Shown: one piece after another, positions 8,874 through 17,830 of the stretch
Position numbering within the stretch: position 1 is the first letter of the stretch
Layout of the letters: every line of letters begins with the position of its first letter
Translations under genes and position numbers: made by a program
The notes under the pieces: generated by a model
Databases searched by the model: none
Told to the model about the DNA's origin: nothing
Seen by the model: only the letters and a program-made list of their open reading frames with translations
NCBI RefSeq assembly: GCF_009665255.1
Contig: NZ_CP035686.1
Location: forward strand, 930,001-994,000
Length of the DNA stretch: 64,000 nt
DNA from: Vibrio metoecus
GTDB lineage: Bacteria > Pseudomonadota > Gammaproteobacteria > Enterobacterales > Vibrionaceae
Direction: 5' to 3'

Positions 8874-10277
8874 TTAAGCTTGGATAAGTTCGGCGGCTTT
8901 TTTCATCGCCTCCTTGGTCGAACATTGGATGACTTTCGCGTTGGCAAAGCGGTGAGCATCTTTCACTTGAATATCGTGAGCGAGGATAACCAGCTTCGCA
9001 TTGGCGATGTCTAAGTCAGTAATGCGGTTTTTAATGCCATTTTGACCTTGCGTTTCGACTTTGATTTTGATGCCAGCGGCTGCGCCTGCTTTTTCGAGCG
9101 CTTTGGCTGCCATAAAGGTGTGAGCAACGCCAGATGGGCAACAAGTGACAGCAACGATATCGTACTCGCCTTCGCCGGCTGCTGGAGCCGCTTGAGCTTG
9201 CATCGGTGCAGCTTCTGCGATTTCGTCTTCCACTTCTTCTTCCGCGACTGGTTTCCAGAAGCCAACGATGAGTGCAGTGGTGAGTGAGCCTAGTGCGATA
9301 CCTACAACGTACATTGGGATGTTGCTTGATACCGGTGCTGTGATGAGACCGCCCCAAGGAGCATGAAGCAGAACGTTAGTCAGGAAGCCAAACACACAGC
9401 CAACGATACCACCAGCAACGATGGAAGGAAGAACGCGCATTGGGTCATTTGCTGCGAATGGGATAGCGCCTTCAGAGATACCGATAGAACCCATGATTGC
9501 TGCTGCTTTACCTGCTTCTTGTTCTTGTTTGGTGAATTTTTTCTTGAACAGGAACGTGGCTAGCGCCATGCCGAGAGGAGGCGTACAGATTGCGATGCCC
9601 ACACCACCCATTAGCCATGGTTGAGTATCCACTTGAGTTTGAGCGAATAGCGTTGCGACCTTGTTGATTGGACCGCCCATATCGAATGCCGTCATACCAC
9701 CAAGAATCGCACCTAACACCACTTTAGAAGCGCCAGCCATAGAAGCTAGGAATTCGTTCATAGACGCCATGAACAGCTTGATGGGTTCGCCGATACCCCA
9801 TAAAACGATGCCTGCGGAGATAAGTGTACCGATAAGTGGGTAGATGAAGTAAGCGCCCAACGCAGTCATGTTAGCCGAAAGAGGGATCTTCTTAAGTTGG
9901 AATACCACACCACCGGCGATGAAGCCCGCTACGATACAACCAAGGAAACCGCCGCCCATATCCGCCATGATGCCAGAAGAGATCATCGCTGGCGCAAGAG
10001 CTGGTTTGTCTGCAATGGAATAACCGATGAAACCACCCAAAATAATCGGGAACAGCACCAGACCTTTAATACCGATATTGGAAATATCCGCTAATAAGCC
10101 ATCGGCAGGAACGGCACCTTTGCCGGATGCCATTACCGCAAGTGCCAATAATACGCCGCCAGCAACAATAAATGGCAACATATGTGAGGTGCCAAATAAA
10201 AGGTGGCCTTTCATGGTACTGAGGAGTTTTTTGAAATCGCTACTATTATTGGTAGCTTGAGCGGTTAGGGTACTCAT
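8874..10277 (-). CDS. PTS fructose-family permease IIC-IIB
   Basis: The 467 residues comprise a membrane IIC domain (about 20-345) and a C-terminal IIB domain (about 370-467) with phospho-Cys C380 in TCCPSGVAHT. An Ala/Glu-rich linker joins them. The IIC sequence is very close to that of the neighbouring IIA-IIC-IIB permease (shared LLFGTSHM, GGMTAFDMGGPINKVATLFAQTQV stretches), so the two arose by duplication. The missing IIA is supplied by the gene 11 bp upstream on the same strand. It would import and phosphorylate a fructose-like sugar. Confidence 0.9.
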   Translation of the reverse strand: MSTLTAQATNNSSDFKKLLSTMKGHLLFGTSHMLPFIVAGGVLLALAVMASGKGAVPADGLLADISNIGIKGLVLFPIILGGFIGYSIADKPALAPAMISSGIMADMGGGFLGCIVAGFIAGGVVFQLKKIPLSANMTALGAYFIYPLIGTLISAGIVLWGIGEPIKLFMASMNEFLASMAGASKVVLGAILGGMTAFDMGGPINKVATLFAQTQVDTQPWLMGGVGIAICTPPLGMALATFLFKKKFTKQEQEAGKAAAIMGSIGISEGAIPFAANDPMRVLPSIVAGGIVGCVFGFLTNVLLHAPWGGLITAPVSSNIPMYVVGIALGSLTTALIVGFWKPVAEEEVEDEIAEAAPMQAQAAPAAGEGEYDIVAVTCCPSGVAHTFMAAKALEKAGAAAGIKIKVETQGQNGIKNRITDLDIANAKLVILAHDIQVKDAHRFANAKVIQCSTKEAMKKAAELIQA

Positions 10278-10288
10278 AATTTCACGCC

Positions 10289-10729
10289 TTATGATTGAAT
10301 TAAAATATTAAGGATCTGATGTTCATTTTTTGCGTTATGAATATCTTCAATAAATTCTTCGCTAAATTTTCCGAATAATTCTTGAAGAACATAAATATGG
10401 TGGTCTGCGCCGTTGTCGGGAGAGGCAATCATGAAGAATACGGTCGGTTTGATGCCTTCTTCATCTCCATATTCAATGCCTTCGTGCTTTACACCAACAG
10501 CGATGGCAGGTTTTGTAACGGCTTTACTTTTTGAGTGTGGGTAGGCGATGCCGTCCATTGACGTGACACTTAATCTTTCACGTATTTCAATGTCGTTTAA
10601 AAAATCCTCTTTGTTACTGATGCGGTTATTCTCAAGTAACATTTGTGCCAATTCTGCAAAAACTTCATTTTTACTATTTGCTTGAAGGTTGCCTTTAATT
10701 AAATGGACGTTGGTGAGTTCGGTGATCAT
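10289..10729 (-). CDS. PTS fructose-family IIA
   Basis: This 146-residue single IIA domain has phospho-His H65 in GIAYPHSKS. It hands phosphate from HPr or FPr to the IIB part of the permease encoded 11 bp downstream, forming a two-gene operon. The promoter region upstream contains CACAC-N6-GTGTG (10830-10845), a possible operator, and two ERIC-like repeats further upstream. Confidence 0.9.
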   Translation of the reverse strand: MITELTNVHLIKGNLQANSKNEVFAELAQMLLENNRISNKEDFLNDIEIRERLSVTSMDGIAYPHSKSKAVTKPAIAVGVKHEGIEYGDEEGIKPTVFFMIASPDNGADHHIYVLQELFGKFSEEFIEDIHNAKNEHQILNILIQS

Positions 10730-10857
10730 TTATTGGCTCATAAAGTATTTAACTGATGAGCTAAAAATTAATGGATGTTGGGTTTTGCCGAAATAGCAAA
10801 AATAATTCACTCGCTATAGATTTGTACCACACACAATTAAGTGTGATATTCGTCGTT

Positions 10858-11090
10858 CTATCCCCTTCCTACTTGAAGCTGCAGCGGTGTTGGCTACGTT
10901 CGTTCACCCCAATCACATAGTGTATCTATGCTCATGGGGATGAATTCACTTGCCGCCTACCTGCAACTCCAAGTAGTTTGGGTATATATATTTCCTTCTT
11001 GAAGCTGCAGCGGTGCCGGCTAAGTTCGTTCGCCTCAATCACATCGTTTATCTGTGCTAATAGGGATTAACTAACAGGCTGTTTCCCTAC
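10858..11090. repeat. Two tandem ERIC-type intergenic repeats
   Basis: Two adjacent copies share the sequence TTGAAGCTGCAGCGGTG and continue with a CAATCACAT...TATCT core. The first (about 10858-10986) is full-length and ends with AACTCCAAGTAGTTTGGGTA, giving the terminal inverted repeat typical of ERIC elements of about 127 bp known in Vibrio. The second (about 10987-11090) is degraded at its right side. They fill most of the 459-bp gap between the PTS IIA promoter and the terminator of the aldehyde dehydrogenase gene. Confidence 0.8.
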
Positions 11091-11131
11091 AACGCCAATT
11101 CGTAAAAACATTGGAATGGATCCAAAATGAA

Positions 11132-11163
11132 AAACCCAGCTTCGCTGAAACGAGGCTGGGTTT
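11132..11163 (-). terminator. Rho-independent terminator of the aldehyde dehydrogenase gene
   Basis: AAACCCAGC pairs with GCTGGGTTT, extended inward by TCG/CGA around a 6-nt loop. On the minus strand it is followed by a short T-run. It lies 26 bp after the stop codon of the aldehyde dehydrogenase gene. Confidence 0.85.
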
Positions 11164-11188
11164 GGGGTATTAACTGAATATTAAGCTT

Positions 11189-12709
11189 TTAGAAGAAACC
11201 GAGAGGATTCACATCGTAGCTGATCAGTAAGTTTTTGGTGTTCTGGTAGTGGTTCAACATCATTTTATGGGTTTCACGCCCAATCCCCGATTTTTTATAG
11301 CCACCAAAGGCCGCATGCGCGGGGTAAGCGTGGTAACAGTTGATCCAGATCCTGCCTGCTTGAATATTTCTTCCCATACGGTAGGCGAGGTTTTGGTCAC
11401 GAGTCCAAATACCTGCGCCGAGGCCGTATTCGGTATCGTTAGCCAATGCCAACGCTTCGGCTTCGTCTTTAAAAGAGGTAATGGCAATCACAGGACCAAA
11501 AATCTCTTCTTGGAAGACTCGCATTTTGTTGTGGCCTTGCAGTAGGGTCGGCTGAATATAGTAGCCTTGACCGAGTTCCCCTTCCTGTTTGGCAACGCCA
11601 CCACCAAACAGCACTTTTGCGCCCTCCTGGCGGCCAATATCTAAGTAACTCAAGATCTTGTCAAACTGCTCTTGAGATGCCTGAGCGCCCACTTGAGTGT
11701 CGGTATCCAGTGGATTGCCTTGTTTGATGCCTTTCGCCCGCTCCGCGACTTTGGCCACAAAGCGATCGTAAATTGACTCATGAACCAGAACGCGAGAAGG
11801 GCAAGTACACACTTCACCTTGGTTGAAAAAGCCCAGCAGCGTGCCTTCGATACATTTCTCCAGATAGGTGTCTTCATAGTCAAAAATATCTGGGAAATAG
11901 ATATTGGGAGACTTCCCACCGAGCTCTACGGTTGATGGAATTAAACTCTGCGCCGCACATTTGAGAATGTGTTGACCCACTTGGGTTGAGCCCGTAAACG
12001 CCAGTTTGGCAATACGTTGACTGGTGGCCAAGGCTTGGCCTGCTTCACTGCCAAAACCGTTGACCACGTTGATGACGCCTGCTGGGATGAGGTCGGCGAT
12101 TTTCTCGATCAACACCAAGATCGAAGTGGGGGTTTGCTCGGCAGGTTTGAGTACCACACAGCAGCCTGCAGCAAGGGCTGGCGCTAACTTCCACGCCGCC
12201 ATCAGCATTGGGAAATTCCAAGGAATGATTTGTCCCACCACTCCGATTGGCTCAGGAAAATGGTAACTGGCCGTGTGGCTATCGAGCTCAGCGGCGCTGC
12301 CTTCTTGAGCACGAATGCAACCTGCAAAATACCGGAAATGGTCAACCACCAGAGGGAGGTCGGCCGCTAGAGTTTCACGCACCGGTTTACCATTCTCCCA
12401 GCATTCCGCTACCGCAAGCTGCTCGATGTTTGCTTCAATTCGATCAGCAATTTTCAGTAGCAGGTTAGAGCGCTCAGTCACACTGGTTTTTGCCCATGCT
12501 TCACGCGCTTGATGTGCGGCATCTAACGCCAAATCAATATCTGCTTGGGTTGAGCGCGCGACTTGGCAATAAACCTGTCCATTGACGGGTGAAATATTAC
12601 CAAAGTATTCGCCACTGACAGGTTTAACCCATTGGCCGCCAATGAAATTATCGTAATGGCTCTTGAAGGTGATAACGGCGTTGTCACTACCCGGTTGTGC
12701 ATAAATCAT
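11189..12709 (-). CDS. aldA: NAD-dependent aldehyde dehydrogenase (AldB/ExaC type)
   Basis: This 506-residue cytoplasmic enzyme oxidises aldehydes to acids. Visible motifs are the IIPWNFPM cofactor region, ELGGKSPN with the general-base Glu, and a catalytic Cys in the NQGEVCTCPSR segment. Full length and closest in style to acetaldehyde dehydrogenases under sigma-54 control (AldB, ExaC). A sigma-54 promoter candidate lies about 115-130 bp upstream, and a divergent AcoR-like enhancer-binding protein sits beyond it, which supports activation by that regulator in response to an aldehyde or alcohol. The symbol follows the usual V. cholerae annotation and is tentative. Confidence 0.9.
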   Translation of the reverse strand: MIYAQPGSDNAVITFKSHYDNFIGGQWVKPVSGEYFGNISPVNGQVYCQVARSTQADIDLALDAAHQAREAWAKTSVTERSNLLLKIADRIEANIEQLAVAECWENGKPVRETLAADLPLVVDHFRYFAGCIRAQEGSAAELDSHTASYHFPEPIGVVGQIIPWNFPMLMAAWKLAPALAAGCCVVLKPAEQTPTSILVLIEKIADLIPAGVINVVNGFGSEAGQALATSQRIAKLAFTGSTQVGQHILKCAAQSLIPSTVELGGKSPNIYFPDIFDYEDTYLEKCIEGTLLGFFNQGEVCTCPSRVLVHESIYDRFVAKVAERAKGIKQGNPLDTDTQVGAQASQEQFDKILSYLDIGRQEGAKVLFGGGVAKQEGELGQGYYIQPTLLQGHNKMRVFQEEIFGPVIAITSFKDEAEALALANDTEYGLGAGIWTRDQNLAYRMGRNIQAGRIWINCYHAYPAHAAFGGYKKSGIGRETHKMMLNHYQNTKNLLISYDVNPLGFF

Positions 12710-12770
12710 AACTCGTCCTTTTGTTTTCGGTTTGGGTGTTACACAGTGTCGAAATGCACTGCTTTATCCC

Positions 12771-12811
12771 TTTCCTACTTGAAGTGGCTACTCCAAGTGG
12801 TTCGGGTATTC
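12771..12811. repeat. Internally deleted ERIC-type remnant
   Basis: Only the two ends of the repeat remain: CCTACTTGAAG is followed directly by CTACTCCAAGT and GGTTCGGGTAT. The ends are the same as those of the full copy at 10858-10986. It lies in the leader of the aldehyde dehydrogenase gene, just downstream of the sigma-54 promoter candidate, and would form a short hairpin in the mRNA. Confidence 0.7.
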
Positions 12812-12823
12812 CAACGCTATAAC

Positions 12824-12838
12824 GCAAATCACAGGCCA
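12824..12838 (-). promoter_or_regulatory. Candidate sigma-54 promoter for the aldehyde dehydrogenase gene
   Basis: The minus strand reads TGGCCTGTGATTTGC, giving GG and GC separated by 10 nt as required for -24/-12 elements (consensus TGGCAC-N5-TTGC). It sits between the gene and its divergent sigma-54 activator, which strengthens the call. Transcription would begin near 12812. Confidence 0.6.
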
Positions 12839-12989
12839 ACATAAATGAACTTGTTGTTAATCTTGTGTAACGTTATGGTTAACAAAAGGATCGCAAGTAA
12901 CAGACAAGGTTGCCGTACTCGATTGGATGATGTGTACGAGTGTTCAAGTGTTACAAAATGACACACCCAGAGTGTGAGGAAATGGAACA

Positions 12990-14753
12990 GTGATGCAACT
13001 TCAACAGCTTAGCCACGTTAATTGGCTGGTGAACTCTTGGCAGCGCAGTGAACAGGCGGGGTTGACCCAGCAGAGTCGTGCGCAAGATATTCGCTTGAGT
13101 GACAACAAACTTAAGGAGCGTCGCCAAGAGCTCGCGGGGCTGATTGATACGGTCAGCCGATTTGCTCTACCGCTGTTCTATCAACTGTTTGCACACAGTG
13201 ACAGTCGTTTAATTTTGACCGATGAACACGGCGTGATCATCGGGAGTTGGGGGCAAGCGAGATTTCGTGAAAAACTGAGCCAAATCGCGCTAAGCTCCGG
13301 CGCATGTTGGCAAGAGCCGATCAAAGGTACCAACGCTATTGGCACGGCTTTGATTGAGCAAAAACCCATTTCGGTGATTGGTGAGCAGCACTTTATTCAG
13401 CATCATCACTTTATCAGTTGTTCCGCGAGCCCGATTTTTGATTACACCGGACAGTTGATCGGAGTGTTAGACATCACCAGCGAGCAGCAGAAACACACGC
13501 TTTCAACCCAAGTTGTGGTGCAGAATATGGTACAACTGGTTGAAAATCAGCTCCTTAACCAGATACCACATGGCCATGTACGAATCGATCTCGCCTGTGA
13601 ACCCTCGTTATTGAGCAGTGGCTGGCAAGGCGTAATTATTGCGGATGAATCGGGCCAGATATTGGCGCATAACCAAGTCGCAGGTCAGTTATTAGCGCAA
13701 GGCAGAGTGATTGGTCAATCGGTGGAGCAGGTGCTGCCACGGCCACAGACGCATGCATCATTTATCTATACCACCACACCGCTACACTCCAAACAACATC
13801 GTACCCGCGCGTTAACCCCCGCCAGTGATCTGCATTTTGGGGATGCGGAGGTGGAGCGCTGCTGGCAACAGGCTAATCGGGTAATTGATAAAGATATCCG
13901 CTTGCTGATCCTTGGCCAAACTGGGGTGGGTAAAAATGAATTTGTTAAAGCGCTGCACAAAAATAGCCAGCGTAAAAACGGCCCTTTAGTCGCGGTAAAT
14001 TGTGGTGCACTGGCAAAAGAGTTGGTGGAGGCCGAGCTGTTTGGTTATGTCGCTGGCGCCTTTACCGGAGCCAGTCATAAAGGATACCAAGGGAAAGTGC
14101 GTTTAGCCGACAAAGGCATTCTATTTCTAGATGAAATCGCCGATTTACCCTTAGATGCGCAAAGTCGCTTACTGCATGTGTTGCAAGACAAAACCGTGCT
14201 GCCAGTGGGTTCTAATCACGCCAGCAAAGTCGATATTCAGATTATCGCTGCAACTCACAAAAACCTTGAACAGTTGGTCACACAAGGGCTGTTTCGCCAA
14301 GATCTCTACTACCGACTCTGTGATTTGGTTGTCGAGCTGCCCAGCTTCCAGCAGCGTCAAGATAAACAAGCCCTGATCCACCATATTCATCGCCGCTACA
14401 GTGATCCTGGCCAACAAATTTGTGGTGACTTAATGCAAAGGCTACTCGCTTATCACTGGCCGGGTAATTTACGTGAACTGGATAGCCTAATCAAAGTCGC
14501 GAGTTTGATGGCCGAAGGCGAAGGGATACTCACTTTCAATCATCTGCCGACACATCTTGCCCAAAAACTCAGCCACGCGGCGCCTATCGCTGCGGAGGAT
14601 GATCAACAGAAAGACATCAAATCCACGGTAGAAGCATCCTTACTCAAAACCTACCAAGCAACGCAGGGCAACATTAGTCAAACCTCGCGTTTGCTTGGGC
14701 TGAGCAGAAATACCATCTATCGCAAATTGAAAGCACTGGGGATACTGAAGTAA
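12990..14753 (+). CDS. Sigma-54-dependent transcriptional activator, AcoR-like
   Basis: The 587 residues have an N-terminal GAF-type sensor (about 50-190), a PAS-like segment, a central AAA+ domain (about 285-510) and a C-terminal Fis-type helix-turn-helix (about 545-585). The AAA+ part shows Walker A GQTGVGKNEF, the sigma-54-contacting GAFTGA loop and Walker B LFLDEIA. Such proteins bind upstream enhancers and open sigma-54 promoters. It is divergent from the aldehyde dehydrogenase gene, whose upstream region has a sigma-54 promoter candidate, so that gene is the likely target. The ligand is unknown; acetoin or an aldehyde is plausible from the AcoR/ExaE family. Confidence 0.9.
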   Translation: MMQLQQLSHVNWLVNSWQRSEQAGLTQQSRAQDIRLSDNKLKERRQELAGLIDTVSRFALPLFYQLFAHSDSRLILTDEHGVIIGSWGQARFREKLSQIALSSGACWQEPIKGTNAIGTALIEQKPISVIGEQHFIQHHHFISCSASPIFDYTGQLIGVLDITSEQQKHTLSTQVVVQNMVQLVENQLLNQIPHGHVRIDLACEPSLLSSGWQGVIIADESGQILAHNQVAGQLLAQGRVIGQSVEQVLPRPQTHASFIYTTTPLHSKQHRTRALTPASDLHFGDAEVERCWQQANRVIDKDIRLLILGQTGVGKNEFVKALHKNSQRKNGPLVAVNCGALAKELVEAELFGYVAGAFTGASHKGYQGKVRLADKGILFLDEIADLPLDAQSRLLHVLQDKTVLPVGSNHASKVDIQIIAATHKNLEQLVTQGLFRQDLYYRLCDLVVELPSFQQRQDKQALIHHIHRRYSDPGQQICGDLMQRLLAYHWPGNLRELDSLIKVASLMAEGEGILTFNHLPTHLAQKLSHAAPIAAEDDQQKDIKSTVEASLLKTYQATQGNISQTSRLLGLSRNTIYRKLKALGILK

Positions 14754-14823
14754 GATTGGCAGCTTCATCGCCTATTCCCATTTTCTGCCTGATGAAAGGC
14801 AGATTTTCACAGAGAACCCCCTA

Positions 14824-15039
14824 ATGAACCAACAAGTTAATAACCCGCTGCACGGCCTAAGCCTAGAAAAAATCGTCACTCGCTTGGTGGAGCATTATGG
14901 CTGGAGTGGGTTACATCAGCGTATCAACATTAACTGCTTTGCAAATGACCCATCGATTAAATCATCGCTCAAGTTTTTGCGTAAAACTCAATGGGCGCGC
15001 GATAAGGTTGAGGCGCTGTATCTATCCACCTTTAGCTAA
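14824..15039 (+). CDS. Small VF530-family (DUF2132) DNA-binding protein
   Basis: This 71-residue protein has the family pattern NPLHGLSLEKIVTRLVEHYGW...L..RI.INCF...PSIKSSLKFLRKTQWAR. The fold is known from a Vibrio fischeri member and is thought to bind DNA; the cellular role is unknown. A 19-bp tandem duplication begins in its last codons and repeats the stop codon region, so the final residues may be newly acquired. It is a single gene 70 bp after the sigma-54 regulator. Confidence 0.75.
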   Translation: MNQQVNNPLHGLSLEKIVTRLVEHYGWSGLHQRININCFANDPSIKSSLKFLRKTQWARDKVEALYLSTFS

Positions 15040-15059
15040 TCTATCCACCTTTAGCTAAT
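15022..15059. repeat. 19-bp perfect tandem duplication over a stop codon
   Basis: CTATCCACCTTTAGCTAAT occurs twice back to back (15022-15040 and 15041-15059). The first copy contains the stop codon of the VF530-family gene. The perfect identity suggests a recent slippage event. Confidence 0.95.
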
Positions 15060-15068
15060 CCCTACGCT

Positions 15069-15776
15069 TTACCAAGGCAGCGCCTGAGCATCGTAGGCAT
15101 AAAATCCGCCGCTTTGTTCAGGCGTTGCCGCTGCAATCAAACTAATCAAATCGTGCGCAACACGGGCGGGGCTGAACAGTTTCTCTGGGGCGACATTGCT
15201 GTGAAACGGCGCAGAGAGTTTGGTGTCGGTCGTGCCGGGATGCAGTGCCAACACCACGCCTTTTTTCAGTGAGCGTTGCCATTCAATCGCTAACGTTTTC
15301 AGCAGCATATTGAGCGCCGCTTTCGATGCTCGATAGCTGTACCAACCGCCGAGTTGGTTATCACTAATACTGCCGACCTTGGCGGAAAGCGTGGCAAACT
15401 TGGCCGCCTCACTCTGCTTCAGTTTGGCGGTGAAATGCTTGGCAAGCAGTAGGCTAGGCAAGGCATTGTGGGTCAGGTTGTAGAGGAAAAAATCCGCATC
15501 TAAGGCATTGAGGTTCTTTTCTGGTCCTTTACTTGCCGTATGCAGTACGCCGACACAGTTGATAAGCCAATCGACTCGGCTAAATTGCTCACTCAGGGCT
15601 TGTACCTGCGCTTCTTGGGTGGCATCGAGTGCGTGCCAAGTCAGCCGCGGGTGCTGCCACGTCGGCATAGTACTATGGTAAGTTGCATGCACGTTGGCCT
15701 TACTAAACCAGTTCAGCGCTTCTTGCACCATCGCCAAACCAATACCGCCGCTGCCACCGATGATCACGATATTCAT
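15069..15776 (-). CDS. Short-chain dehydrogenase/reductase
   Basis: The 235 residues have the SDR nucleotide-binding motif IIGGSGGIGLAM at the N-terminus, NCVG (the NxxG motif), a Ser in the catalytic region and YRASKAAL with the catalytic Tyr and Lys. It resembles the CsgA-like SDRs often found beside photolyase/cryptochrome genes. It overlaps the 3' end of the cryptochrome gene by 4 bp (ATGA), so the two are translationally coupled. The substrate is unknown. Confidence 0.85.
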   Translation of the reverse strand: MNIVIIGGSGGIGLAMVQEALNWFSKANVHATYHSTMPTWQHPRLTWHALDATQEAQVQALSEQFSRVDWLINCVGVLHTASKGPEKNLNALDADFFLYNLTHNALPSLLLAKHFTAKLKQSEAAKFATLSAKVGSISDNQLGGWYSYRASKAALNMLLKTLAIEWQRSLKKGVVLALHPGTTDTKLSAPFHSNVAPEKLFSPARVAHDLISLIAAATPEQSGGFYAYDAQALPW

Positions 15777-17158
15777 GATGAGTTTTCCTTATTATGAGGA
15801 TGATGGATAAGATGAGACGCGGTGGCGGCGATTGGCCAGTCAACCATATCGACACTGTCGAGCGTCAAATTTTCGAGAGCATTTAGCTTGTCACAATCCG
15901 TTCCGCACCATTTGGCAACGAACTCGCCCTTTGGATCGTAAGTGTGCGCCTGTTTTTCGAGGTTGAATTGCCGCGAGCCGCGTGGGTCGGCTCCGACTCC
16001 CGCCAAATACTGCCAGTTGCCCCAGTTGGATCCGACATCGTAATCCACTAACTGGGTTTCAAAATAAGCGGCACCATAGCGCCAATCTAAGCCTAGTTCG
16101 TGGACTAGGCAGCTGGCGACTAACTGTCGACCACGGTTGGACATGTAACCCGTTTGATTCAGTTGCCGCATACAAGCATTCACAATGGGGAAATGCGTTT
16201 CTCCGTGCTTCCAATGTAAAAAGCGCTGCGCATAGAAACTGGTGAGCGGTTTTTTCTCGCCAATCCCGGAGAAGCGAAACAGTTTTGCGCCATAGCGCCG
16301 CGCGTACCAGTAAAAATACTCACGCCACAGTAACTCAAAGAAAATCCAGTAGGTGGAATCGTTCGCGCCATGTACAGCTTCATAACGCTGCAACATGGCA
16401 TAAATGGTTTTTGACGAAACCGCGCCGAGCGCGAGCCAAGGCGAAAACTTAGTGGAATAATCCATGCCGTCTAACCCATTGCGCGTCTCTTTATAGCGAC
16501 TGGGGAGCATGGAGGAGAAATAGTTTTGGCAATGCGTCAGCCCTGCTTGCTCACCACCGACAAAGGCGCTGTGATTCGGCTCGGTAACAATGTCCATCAA
16601 AGGCAACTGCCAGCCTTGCTCAATGGGTGGCAAAACACGCGGATAACCCATCGGCGCAGAGAGGGAGAGCGTTTCTACTTGCTTACGAAATTGGGTAAAG
16701 GTGCTCGGTAGCGCCTCAAGTGCAAACGGCAACTGCGGCTCACTCAATAAGCTGTGCAGAGCTTGCTGATGGATGTGCGCAGAAGAAAAGTCCTGATGAA
16801 TGCGCGCGATAGCTTGGCGTTCATCTGAGCCCGCCACTGCATCCACATAAATATCCGTAATCTCGACTTGAGTCAGTAGGTGGCGCAGCGCCTGATAGGG
16901 CAAAAGTGGCGTCACCCAAAGCTTTTGGCCTAGCGTACTGAGCGAATGATCTAAGTCAGCCAAGGTTTGGTTGAGAAACCTTTTTTTGGCTTCGCCCCAT
17001 TGTGTTTGCTGGGCGTAGCGCGCCAAAAATGGCGTAATCGAGGGATAACAGTACAAACAGATCAAGCGATCCACTTGCTGCGAGGCTTGCTCAAGTAGCG
17101 GGTTATCGTTCACTCGTAAATCGTTGGTAAACCAGTACAGGCCAATTTTTTTACTCAA
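15773..17158 (-). CDS. cry1: Cryptochrome DASH / photolyase-family flavoprotein
   Basis: The 461 residues have an N-terminal photolyase Rossmann domain (LYWFTNDLRVNDNP) and a C-terminal FAD-binding domain with YSTKFSPWLALG, the FFELLWREYF segment and WGNWQYLAGVGADPRG. These features are those of CRY-DASH proteins, which repair UV dimers mainly in single-stranded DNA and use FAD and a folate antenna. It matches the V. cholerae protein VcCry1 (VC1814), from memory. It is first in a two-gene unit with the SDR gene. Confidence 0.88.
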   Translation of the reverse strand: MSKKIGLYWFTNDLRVNDNPLLEQASQQVDRLICLYCYPSITPFLARYAQQTQWGEAKKRFLNQTLADLDHSLSTLGQKLWVTPLLPYQALRHLLTQVEITDIYVDAVAGSDERQAIARIHQDFSSAHIHQQALHSLLSEPQLPFALEALPSTFTQFRKQVETLSLSAPMGYPRVLPPIEQGWQLPLMDIVTEPNHSAFVGGEQAGLTHCQNYFSSMLPSRYKETRNGLDGMDYSTKFSPWLALGAVSSKTIYAMLQRYEAVHGANDSTYWIFFELLWREYFYWYARRYGAKLFRFSGIGEKKPLTSFYAQRFLHWKHGETHFPIVNACMRQLNQTGYMSNRGRQLVASCLVHELGLDWRYGAAYFETQLVDYDVGSNWGNWQYLAGVGADPRGSRQFNLEKQAHTYDPKGEFVAKWCGTDCDKLNALENLTLDSVDMVDWPIAATASHLIHHPHNKENSS

Positions 17159-17309
17159 GTTCCACTCTCAATACCGATGATGGGGTTAATGAGCGTTTAT
17201 ACGGTCAAAGGGATTGAGCGATCACGCGCTGCGGTTGCGGTAATGGGATTGATCCTCGAAAAGAGAGTGTGCGTAACAGATTGCAATGATGAATCTGAGG
17301 TCAATAGCC

Positions 17310-17705
17310 ATGAATAAGCCAGATCTGGTGATCTTTTTTGATGGACAATGTCCGCTCTGTTGTAACGAGATGCGCGCATTAAAAACGGCGGATCACCAAG
17401 CGCGAATTTTGCTGGTGGATGTGCATGATACGGGTACGATGTCCTGCTACCCATCGATCGATAAACAACGTGTATTGTCTATCTTGCACGGTATCGATCA
17501 GCAAGGACAACTTTTATATGGCTTAGACGTGACAGTGCTTGCATGGCGTTTGGTCAACCGACATCGCTGGCTTTTCATTACTCGTCTGACGATTTTAAAG
17601 GGGATCAGTGATCGAATGTATCTCCTGTTTGCCAAACACAGAATGCGCCTCTCGCGCTGGTTTGGCCAAACCCAATGCCAAGAGGGGGGTTGTCAAAAGA
17701 AATAG
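17310..17705 (+). CDS. DCC-family thiol-disulfide oxidoreductase-like protein (DUF393)
   Basis: The 131 residues have the family signature DGQCPLCCNEM near the N-terminus; the CxxC pair in a DxxCPLC context names the DCC family. A thioredoxin-like function is proposed for the family but is not proven. ATG 17310 was chosen over the upstream 17286 start because the family begins right before the FFDG stretch. It diverges from the cryptochrome gene and is followed by the NYN gene. Confidence 0.75.
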   Translation: MNKPDLVIFFDGQCPLCCNEMRALKTADHQARILLVDVHDTGTMSCYPSIDKQRVLSILHGIDQQGQLLYGLDVTVLAWRLVNRHRWLFITRLTILKGISDRMYLLFAKHRMRLSRWFGQTQCQEGGCQKK

Positions 17706-17830
17706 ATTTGGTGACTTTACCTCCTAACTACAGCCCCCTAATAGCTTATATATGAATTGGTTTTTAAATAACGGTGTAGAATATAAGTGCGGCGTTGAGC
17801 CTTGAATCAAGAATAACTAAGTAGGAATCA

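Noticed and set aside
10830..10845. CACAC-N6-GTGTG as a CRP site
   Set aside because: The half-sites point the wrong way for TGTGA-N6-TCACA; it is at most some other operator.
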